NCBI GenBank assembly: GCA_002718895.1
Contig: PBGD01000007.1
Span: forward strand, 1-64,000
Length of the DNA: 64,000 nt
DNA from: Flavobacteriales bacterium
GTDB taxonomy: Bacteria > Bacteroidota > Bacteroidia > Flavobacteriales > TMED113
Direction: 5' to 3'
A program made the position numbers and the translations under genes. Of the stretch, positions 20,040 to 27,794 are shown piece by piece. The notes beneath the pieces were generated by a model that had not been told where the DNA came from, did not search any database, and worked only from the letters and a program-made list of their open reading frames with translations. Numbering within the stretch: the first letter of the stretch is position 1; each line of letters opens with the position of its first letter.

Positions 20040-20684
20040 TCACTCATCATTTGGGTTAAGACAAACCATAACCATCGTAATAGCAAATACACATTCCCAC
20101 AGTTCTGCGACCCTAGGAATTTGTAATATATTTAAAACTATACTCATTATTAAAAAAACAACACTATACTCCAATTTTGGTATAGGTATACTATATTTTA
20201 AGAATATATTATTAATCGAATTATATTTTTTGTGTATTACAGGTGTAAATAAAAAGTAAACAGACAAAACTGCAACTAATAGATAGGTAAAAATCCATTT
20301 ATTAAGCTTTATTCCATTAATATTTAAATTATGAATATTAGTTTCACTTTGCAGGTTGTTGTCGAGAAAAAAATCTGGTGAACTAATATTAAATATCCTT
20401 TGTCCCCAGGATATCTCTTCAGCAAAGCCAAAAAACAAAATCAAACCCATAATGATCAGTCCTGTTTTTTGAGATAATTTTAATTGTTGCCTTCTTTTGA
20501 CAAAAGATTTAAATAATATACAAGAAGCAATTAACAATGCAATAGCAGAGATGTATTCAATAGATCCATCTTCTTTTACAATTTCGGCATATATAGTTGG
20601 ATTGATAAAGTACATGCTTGTGCACGTACATATAATTATCATGCAAATACAATAAAATCTAAAAGAAATCAAAAAACTAATCAT
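20040..20684 (-). CDS. Membrane protein with EEISWGQR...ETNIHNL motifs, function unknown
   Basis: Multi-TM ORF; IVKEDGSIEYISAI and GFAEEISWGQRIFNISSP...ETNIHNLNING. Confidence 0.65.
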   Translation of the reverse strand: MISFLISFRFYCICMIIICTCTSMYFINPTIYAEIVKEDGSIEYISAIALLIASCILFKSFVKRRQQLKLSQKTGLIIMGLILFFGFAEEISWGQRIFNISSPDFFLDNNLQSETNIHNLNINGIKLNKWIFTYLLVAVLSVYFLFTPVIHKKYNSINNIFLKYSIPIPKLEYSVVFLIMSIVLNILQIPRVAELWECVFAITMVMVCLNPNDE

Positions 20685-20687
20685 TTT

Positions 20688-21113
20688 TTAATGACTATGT
20701 CCGTGTCCGTGTCCGTGTCCGTGTCCGTGTCCGTGTCCGTGTTCATGTGAATGTAATTTTTTAATATCACTTTCGACATTTTCATACAAACTATATTCTA
20801 ATTTACCGCCCAAAAATTTTGCTATTAAAACACCCTCTTTATTATAGTATTCTTCTTTTTTCGGAGCATGGTCATAACAATAATACTTAAGTTGACCATT
20901 TTTATAATACTCTTTAATAAAATTCGATTTTTTGTTTTTTTCTATACGAATTTGACCGTTTTTAAAAAAAGACTTTGAACTTATTTCTTGATTTTTTTCG
21001 TAAGTAACTTCAAGTTTAATATCGCCATTTCTATAGTATGTTTTTTCTATCGATTGTGACAATAAACTAGATAAAGTCAACAAGGTCATTGATAAGAAAC
21101 AATAAATTTTCAT
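20688..21113 (-). CDS. YwqK-like (MORN-variant) repeat protein with C-terminal (His-Gly) tail
   Basis: Repeats YYRNGDIKLEVTYEKNQ, FFKNGQIRIEKNKK, YYKNGQLKYYCYDH; tail HSHEHGHGHGHGHGHGHGHSH; signal peptide. Confidence 0.8.
   Translation of the reverse strand: MKIYCFLSMTLLTLSSLLSQSIEKTYYRNGDIKLEVTYEKNQEISSKSFFKNGQIRIEKNKKSNFIKEYYKNGQLKYYCYDHAPKKEEYYNKEGVLIAKFLGGKLEYSLYENVESDIKKLHSHEHGHGHGHGHGHGHGHSH
20701..20742. repeat. Hexanucleotide tandem repeat (ccgtgt)x7
   Basis: Seven perfect copies read directly; encodes the Gly-His dipeptides on the minus strand. Confidence 0.98.
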
Positions 21114-21157
21114 TTTATAAAATAAAAACTATAGAGCTGTTAATATTATAAAAATTA

Positions 21158-22441
21158 CTATTCAATAATGTATTTTTTGTCCACAGTGCCATCATCATAG
21201 ATTTCAAATTTAAATGATTTATTGGCATTATCTCTACCCATTAAATCTATCCATTGTATTATTGATTTAGTGTTTGGTTTTTCTATTATATTACTAGAAC
21301 TGCAACAAGAACACATTACATCGGGATCTCCCCATTGAGAGCCGGTAGAATTAAAGTTAGTAAATCCGTTGTTTGCATAATCTAAACACCATTCACACCA
21401 TGAGTTTTGGTTTGGTCCCCCATTAGGATCAGATACAGGCCATGCATTGTATGTGTCACAACCAAAATCACACCAATCTTGACAATCAACCAAAGATGTA
21501 TATGTTCCACTTCCATCACCTGGGTCGGTACATTCATAGCCATTTGTTGTTGTGTTTAATTTACAACTCCAAGTGGCTGGTGGTGGAGGGCAACAATCAC
21601 ACATTACATCGGGATCTCCCCAATTCACACCATTAGGATTAAAGTTGGGATAGTAGAATGAATTTGGGTTTTGATAATCTATACACCATTCACACCATGA
21701 ATTTTGATTTGGTCCACCGTTAGGGTCAGATGTTGGCCATGAACTATATGTATTACATTGACACAATTGATCTAGGGTGATGATTATTGAAGAATTTGCT
21801 ACTGCTTCACAGTCAGCTAATGAAGAATACTGTCCACTTCCATCTCCTGGATCTGAGCACTCATAATAAGCAGCTTGCGGATTTATCGTGATACACCAGC
21901 TTGGTGTTGGAGTAGGAGTGCAGCAATCGCAAGACACATCAGGATCAGGACCCCAAGTAGCTCCGGTTGCATTAAAGTTAGTAAATCCGTTATTTGCATA
22001 GTCTACACACCATTCACACCATGAATTTTGATTTGGTCCACCATTAGGATCAGATGCAGGCCAAGTATCATATGTATCGCAAAGATCACAAATAGGTTCA
22101 CAATCCGATAAACAGCAGTATTGACCACTTCCGTCTCCTGGATCTACACATCCATCTGGTGTACAGTTGTAGCTTTCAGTCTGATTATTATCACAACATT
22201 CGCAAGAAACATCAGGATCAGGACCCCAAGTGGCTCCAGTTGCATTAAAATTTTGGAAATTATTGTTAGCGTAATCTACACACCACTCACACCATGAATT
22301 TTGGTTTGGTCCACCATTGGGATCAGATGCAGGCCAAGTAGAATATAGCGAGCAGTCTTGAGAAAATGATGAAAAAGAGATGAGTATTCCAATAAAAAAT
22401 AAGATGTGTTTCATAATGCTAAATGTTAAAATTTTTAGCAA
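21158..22441 (-). CDS. Secreted Cys/Trp-rich four-repeat protein with T9SS-like C-terminal tail
   Basis: Four copies of xTYxxWPxSDPNGGPNQNSWCEWCxDYxN...FN..G..WG.PDV.C.CC, three followed by DPGDGSGxYxSLxDC; C-term IQWIDLMGRDNANKSFKFEIYDDGTVDKKYIIE. Confidence 0.88.
   Translation of the reverse strand: MLKILTFSIMKHILFFIGILISFSSFSQDCSLYSTWPASDPNGGPNQNSWCEWCVDYANNNFQNFNATGATWGPDPDVSCECCDNNQTESYNCTPDGCVDPGDGSGQYCCLSDCEPICDLCDTYDTWPASDPNGGPNQNSWCEWCVDYANNGFTNFNATGATWGPDPDVSCDCCTPTPTPSWCITINPQAAYYECSDPGDGSGQYSSLADCEAVANSSIIITLDQLCQCNTYSSWPTSDPNGGPNQNSWCEWCIDYQNPNSFYYPNFNPNGVNWGDPDVMCDCCPPPPATWSCKLNTTTNGYECTDPGDGSGTYTSLVDCQDWCDFGCDTYNAWPVSDPNGGPNQNSWCEWCLDYANNGFTNFNSTGSQWGDPDVMCSCCSSSNIIEKPNTKSIIQWIDLMGRDNANKSFKFEIYDDGTVDKKYIIE
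21299..22360. repeat. Four long coding repeats (about 0.3 kb period) within the Cys-rich protein gene
   Basis: Near-identical DNA blocks 'caccattcacaccatga(g/a)ttttg(g/a)tttggtcc(c/a)cc' near 21389, 21687, 22010 and 22282. Confidence 0.9.
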
Positions 22442-22454
22442 AGGTACAAATTAT

Positions 22455-24188
22455 TTATTTGTTAAAGATTTTGCGCACAGAGCCATCATGCATAATTTCA
22501 AGATATAATCCTTTTTCTACAGTAGATCTTCCTAATAAATCAATTCTTTTAATTACATGAGATGTATTTAATTCTTCAATTGACAATGGAGTTTCATCAC
22601 ATGCATCACCATAGCCATCACCATCAGAATCAGCTTGATCAGGGTTATAATCCCAGTAACAATTGTCACATGCATTACCAACACCATCATCGTCATTATC
22701 AGATTGAGTAATGTTATAATTTTGATAGCAATTATCACATGCATTACCATAACCATCGCCATCGCTATCTGATTGACTTATGTTATAATCATCAACACAG
22801 TTATCAACTTCATCTAGAATACCATCTCCATCAGCATCAGCAAACGGAGCACCACACTCATATTCTAGAGTTTCACAATTTGAATTTAAGCAACTACTAT
22901 TTAACTTAGGTATCAAAACCTGTGACTTTACAATTGGATGAAACTCGAAATATAAATCTGCAAGGCTAGTTACATGACAATAACTCATTATAGTTCCATA
23001 TTCGTAAGTAGAATTTAAAAATAACCCATCAGGGTTGCCGTAGCAACTATCATCAGGGTCAAATAAGCTTCCATACATATTGCAGTTATCTATTGCTCCA
23101 CCAGGAAAATCATAATTTGCATCAGCATTCCAAACACAATCATGGGTGTGATTAGCACCAATATTGTGACCCAGTTCATGAGATACTACCATAAAATGCC
23201 ACGAATAAAAATTACTAAATGGTTGAGATAAATAATTATAATTAATAGTTGTACCTAGTCCTCCAGTTACGGCATAACCCCATTGATTTGAGCAAAGTAC
23301 ATCTAATTCAGCAAGTCCGCCGCCCACACTTTTTCTAGTAAATAAATGTGCAATATCTCGCTCTACCTGAGTAAATTGAGATGGCCACTGCCAAGTATCT
23401 TCAAATGCATTTAGATATTCGTACATGTCATCATTTAGCTCATTGTACGGACCAGGTGTTTCCCATACATGCACATAACTAGCTTGAACAATTGCATCTA
23501 ACTCAGACGTGTATATTTCACTAACACCAGTTAAAATAGCTAGTGCCCATTCAACAGCATCTTCGCAACTATAATCAAATTCACTATAGGTGTAGAAGTC
23601 AATTTCAACAGCCATATTTAAACATAGTTGGTTACCACTTCGTTCATTTGAATTATGAAAATCTATATTTTGAGGTGTATTATCGCTTGTTTTTGTGTGG
23701 CAATTAAAATTAAAATCAGCAATCGTATCAGACATGTCCACAAGAGCATAATGATTATTCTCTATGTGGACAATTTCATAAACTTTACCATCTTTTTTCA
23801 ATACACCAATTAATACATTTTTATAGATTGATAAACTCCCAGAAATTTGGGTTTTTCCTAAAACTCGATAAGAAATTGTTTTAGGGACGTAATCTTCCTC
23901 CTTATAACCTGTATCAGTTGTCCTACCTAATTTGAAACTTTGAGTGTAAGCTTCAAAATAATTTAACTCAAGTGTTAAGGATGTATTATTGAAAAAAGGT
24001 ATTTGTACAGTCTTATAGCAAGGTTGAAAATTTGTTAAACTATCAATTAATTCTAGGTTTATATCTAAATAAATGGTGTTTTTAGCTTGATTAGTCAAAG
24101 GTTCTCCCGCTATGTCAGATAATATAAAAATATCTGATTGGCTTAAGCAAATGAAAGGGATGAGAATAATGAATAAAATTTTTTTCAC
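22455..24188 (-). CDS. Secreted metzincin-type zinc metalloprotease with thrombospondin type 3 repeats and T9SS-like C-terminal tail
   Basis: HELGHNIGANHTHDC (HExxHxxGxxH), GTIMSYCH Met-turn; DADGDGILDEVDNC...QSDSDGDGYGNACDNC TSP3 repeats; C-term VIKRIDLLGRSTVEKGLYLEIMHDGSVRKIFNK. Confidence 0.92.
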   Translation of the reverse strand: MKKILFIILIPFICLSQSDIFILSDIAGEPLTNQAKNTIYLDINLELIDSLTNFQPCYKTVQIPFFNNTSLTLELNYFEAYTQSFKLGRTTDTGYKEEDYVPKTISYRVLGKTQISGSLSIYKNVLIGVLKKDGKVYEIVHIENNHYALVDMSDTIADFNFNCHTKTSDNTPQNIDFHNSNERSGNQLCLNMAVEIDFYTYSEFDYSCEDAVEWALAILTGVSEIYTSELDAIVQASYVHVWETPGPYNELNDDMYEYLNAFEDTWQWPSQFTQVERDIAHLFTRKSVGGGLAELDVLCSNQWGYAVTGGLGTTINYNYLSQPFSNFYSWHFMVVSHELGHNIGANHTHDCVWNADANYDFPGGAIDNCNMYGSLFDPDDSCYGNPDGLFLNSTYEYGTIMSYCHVTSLADLYFEFHPIVKSQVLIPKLNSSCLNSNCETLEYECGAPFADADGDGILDEVDNCVDDYNISQSDSDGDGYGNACDNCYQNYNITQSDNDDDGVGNACDNCYWDYNPDQADSDGDGYGDACDETPLSIEELNTSHVIKRIDLLGRSTVEKGLYLEIMHDGSVRKIFNK

Positions 24189-24226
24189 GAATCAAATATA
24201 GTACTTTTGTACAAACGCATAATCTT

Positions 24227-27169
24227 ATGAGATATTTTAAAACCATCCTATTATTTATTTTAGTTTTTATTTCATGTAATAATCAAAAAAATAATGATTT
24301 AAAAAACAATATTATATACTATTGTGATGCTGAAAATGCTACGGCAGATAAAAAGCAATTTATTACTCATGGAGACAAATTTGGTGGTGCTAAATCTAGA
24401 AATTCTGAAGATGCATACAAAGGAAATTATTCATGTAAGTTAGATCAAAGGATTAAGTATGGAATGGAAAAAAAAATATATGATGTTGTTCCAGGTGAAT
24501 TGATCAAAGTCTCAGTTTTTCGCAAAAGTTCTATTGATAATAGTAAAGGCTTTTTAGTTGTTTCCACATCCAATTTAGAAGATGATCAAAAAATTTATCA
24601 AAGTAGAAATAAAAGTTTTGGTGAAAAGGATGAAAATGGATGGGAGCATATTGCATTTGATGTTCAAATTCCGAAAAAAGGTATAAAAATATCAGTACTT
24701 AAAGTGTATGTATATTTGGCTGATCAAGAGGGAGAGACTGTCTATTTTGATGACCTATTAATTGAGAGAGACTTTAGTAGATTAAGTTCTAAAAAATATG
24801 GTAAAGAAGCTATTAGTATTCAAATGGCAGATGTACATTATAACAAATTATTTGCTATGAGAGATACAGCTTTTTTGCAGGGAGTTATAAGCAGTAACTT
24901 AAAAAAATTCGTTCCTGGAATTCTAAGTTATAAGGGAGAAAAATTTCCAATTGAAATAAGGTTAAAAGGAGATTGGACTGATCATATAATTGGTGGCAAG
25001 TGGTCGTTCAGAATAAAATTAAGACAATCACAAAGTTTAATGGGCTTAAAGCAGTTTTCACTCCAAAGTCCTGCAACAAGAAGTTTTTTAAATGAATGGA
25101 TAATACATGAAATGTGTCATGATGAGGATATTTTATCAACTCGTTATGAGTTCCACCCTTTAATAATTAATGGTATGTCATTTGGCATCTATGCATTAGA
25201 AGAACACTTTACTAAGCAATTAATAGAATCCAAAAAAAGAAGGGAAGGACCAATTTTAAAATTTGATGAGAATGGTCTTTGGGAAAGAGAACTATATTAT
25301 AAGAAGAATAATAAATATTTAAATAAGCCATTTTTTGAAGCTTCTAAGATTTTGCCATTTCAAAAGGGTAAAACTATTAGAACACCAAATTTGAAAAACC
25401 AGTTTTTAATTGCTCAGAACTTAATGTTAAAATATAAAAATGGAGATTCTGATTTTACTAGTTATTTAGACCTAGATAGATTAGCAAAAGCATATGCAAT
25501 CATGACCATCGGAAACGTTAAACATGCTTTCACATGGCACAATCAACGGTTTTACTATAATCCTGTTCTTAGTAAATTAGAACTAATTGTGTATGACTGC
25601 TACCCTAATGCTACTCAACAAAAAACGGATCCAAAGATATTTGGAAATTGGGAAGAGGGTACACACTTTGTTAAACCTTCTGAATATGCAACTTTGGCCG
25701 TATTTAACGATTTAAATTTTAATCAGACTTATTTATATTACTTAAAAAAGTTTACTGCAAATTCTTACTATCAAAACTTTTTATCTTCTAAAAAAGACAA
25801 AATAGACTCAATACAAACATTAATTTCGAAAGATTATTTGGGTTATAAGTTTAATAATGAATCATTTTGGAGCAATATTGAAAAGGTCAAAACCATGATC
25901 ACTGAGTATGAAGAAAAAATAAATAAAGAAACAATAAGATTTTCTAGGGAAAACAAAGTATATAATGAGAAAACTGATACTGTTTTCCCTTCAGTGTCAC
26001 TAGTTGCTCATTTAGAGCAATCATACCCAGATGGAACAGCACAAATATCTTTGACTAATTATCATACAAAATCAATTATAGTGTGTGGTTATTCGACAAA
26101 AGAAGATAGAGACAGTATTGTTGTACTTAACTCTCAGTTTTCTATGCTGCCAAGTATTTCAAAAGATGTAAAATATATTTTTGATAAAAATCCGTATAAA
26201 ATCTTTTATAAAGAAAATAACCAAAGCAATAAAACTACACATAGTTGTCTAGTTTCTAATTGGAACAAACCAGTTTTAAAATCAGAGTTATATAATTTAA
26301 TGACCACTAAATTAGATTCCAATTGCGATTTTCTAAAAATAGATAGTAGCCAAGTTACTTTTTTAAAGGGTAGACATTTTGTAGAAAGAAGTATTATTAT
26401 TCCAAAAAACATGAATGTTGTATTTGAGCCAGGCACAGAATTAATATTTGACAATGAAACATTTTTTATAAGTTACTCATCTATTGATATGCAAGGGACA
26501 TTAGAAAATCCTATAAAAATCACATCTCTAGATAATACGGCTAACGGATTTACAATTTTTCAAGCCCCTGAAAGGTCTGTTCTTAAACACGTAGTTTTTG
26601 ACGGTTTGAATACACTTGATCTTTATGGTTGGACATTAACGGGTGCAGTAAGTTTTTATGAATCAGATGTTGATATTAGCTATTGTGAATTTAATAATAA
26701 TGTATGTGAAGATGGTCTAAATGTTATACGCTCAGATTTCAATTTTGTAAATAGCACAATGACTAACACAGCTTTTGATGCTATAGACGGGGACTTTTGT
26801 ACTGGAGAGATATCTGACTCAAAATTCTATACACTAGGCAATGATTGCTTAGATTTTTCTGGTAGTTACATGAAAATCAAGAACTGTCAAATTAATAGTG
26901 CTGGAGATAAGGGAATTTCATGTGGAGAAGCATCCACTCTAAATGTAAGTGATATTAAAATAGATGGAGCTCATACAGGTGCCGCTTCTAAAGATCACTC
27001 AAAATTATTTATAAATAATATTGATATTAATAATTGTAAAATTGCATTTTCTAGTTTTGAAAAAAAATCTGAATATGGTCCAGGATATATGGAAGTAAAA
27101 AATTATAAAATAAATAATACACCAGTTGAATCAAATTCAATAGATGGTTCGAAAATATTATTAAAATAA
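24227..27169 (+). CDS. CotH-kinase-like lipoprotein with right-handed beta-helix C-terminal region
   Basis: Lipobox FILVFISC; IEIRLKGDWTDHIIGGKWSFRIKL, INGMSFGIYALEEHFTKQLIE (CotH-like); C-terminal beta-helix-like repeats. Confidence 0.78.
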   Translation: MRYFKTILLFILVFISCNNQKNNDLKNNIIYYCDAENATADKKQFITHGDKFGGAKSRNSEDAYKGNYSCKLDQRIKYGMEKKIYDVVPGELIKVSVFRKSSIDNSKGFLVVSTSNLEDDQKIYQSRNKSFGEKDENGWEHIAFDVQIPKKGIKISVLKVYVYLADQEGETVYFDDLLIERDFSRLSSKKYGKEAISIQMADVHYNKLFAMRDTAFLQGVISSNLKKFVPGILSYKGEKFPIEIRLKGDWTDHIIGGKWSFRIKLRQSQSLMGLKQFSLQSPATRSFLNEWIIHEMCHDEDILSTRYEFHPLIINGMSFGIYALEEHFTKQLIESKKRREGPILKFDENGLWERELYYKKNNKYLNKPFFEASKILPFQKGKTIRTPNLKNQFLIAQNLMLKYKNGDSDFTSYLDLDRLAKAYAIMTIGNVKHAFTWHNQRFYYNPVLSKLELIVYDCYPNATQQKTDPKIFGNWEEGTHFVKPSEYATLAVFNDLNFNQTYLYYLKKFTANSYYQNFLSSKKDKIDSIQTLISKDYLGYKFNNESFWSNIEKVKTMITEYEEKINKETIRFSRENKVYNEKTDTVFPSVSLVAHLEQSYPDGTAQISLTNYHTKSIIVCGYSTKEDRDSIVVLNSQFSMLPSISKDVKYIFDKNPYKIFYKENNQSNKTTHSCLVSNWNKPVLKSELYNLMTTKLDSNCDFLKIDSSQVTFLKGRHFVERSIIIPKNMNVVFEPGTELIFDNETFFISYSSIDMQGTLENPIKITSLDNTANGFTIFQAPERSVLKHVVFDGLNTLDLYGWTLTGAVSFYESDVDISYCEFNNNVCEDGLNVIRSDFNFVNSTMTNTAFDAIDGDFCTGEISDSKFYTLGNDCLDFSGSYMKIKNCQINSAGDKGISCGEASTLNVSDIKIDGAHTGAASKDHSKLFINNIDINNCKIAFSSFEKKSEYGPGYMEVKNYKINNTPVESNSIDGSKILLK

Positions 27170-27180
27170 TTTAAAACTAT

Positions 27181-27777
27181 TTACAATATTATTCCTACTC
27201 CCAAACTAATTATATATTGTTTTAAATCAATAGGTTCTAATTTAAAATTCCCATCAGCTATTTTATTTTCACATCTAATTTCTAAAATCATTTTTTTATC
27301 AAAAATCCATCCGACACCTAAGTTAGCACTTGTATTTGTCCTTGATGTGAAATCTAATTCACTAAGATTTAGGGACGAAGAAGATGCTTGATCACTCCAC
27401 TTCCACTTATAATTATTTGACATCAAGTAATTATAGTTAATACCATAAATAACATAAAAATTTCTTACTAAGAATAATTCCATATTAGAACTTATACTCA
27501 TCCAATTATAAATATATCTTTGAACCCATTTTTTGCCAGCAATTTCTCCAGAATTAGAGTGTATGTTTTTTGAAAAGGTTAATTCATTTTTGATTTTGAT
27601 TTGTTTGCTTAGATTTATTTTTGCAAAGGATCTTAATTGAATTCCTAAATTGAAATCGTCGTTTAATTCGTAAGAAATATGATCAATCTTATGGCTAGCT
27701 CCTATTTCGAAGCCTATTTGCGCTCTTAGATTTATGGCGCAAAACAAAAAAAGAATTTTAATACAATTTCTTCTCAT
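27181..27777 (-). CDS. Hypothetical outer-membrane beta-barrel-like protein
   Basis: Signal peptide; alternating aromatic/hydrophobic strands; ends IISLGVGIIL. Confidence 0.55.
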   Translation of the reverse strand: MRRNCIKILFLFCAINLRAQIGFEIGASHKIDHISYELNDDFNLGIQLRSFAKINLSKQIKIKNELTFSKNIHSNSGEIAGKKWVQRYIYNWMSISSNMELFLVRNFYVIYGINYNYLMSNNYKWKWSDQASSSSLNLSELDFTSRTNTSANLGVGWIFDKKMILEIRCENKIADGNFKLEPIDLKQYIISLGVGIIL

Positions 27778-27794
27778 TTTGGTTATTAATCATT

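Noticed and set aside
20701-20742. Hexamer repeat considered as a frameshifting phase-variation tract
   Set aside because: Unit length is a multiple of three, so slippage changes length only; listed instead as a tunable-tail candidate.
21299-22360. Periodic DNA repeats considered as a CRISPR array
   Set aside because: Period about 0.3 kb, fully coding in one frame, no short palindromic repeats with unique spacers and no cas genes.
22568-22762. 64-aa Met/Val-rich ORF in the metalloprotease gene
   Set aside because: Alternative frame of the TSP3 repeats (repeated 'ATGG' pattern), a by-product of repeat DNA.
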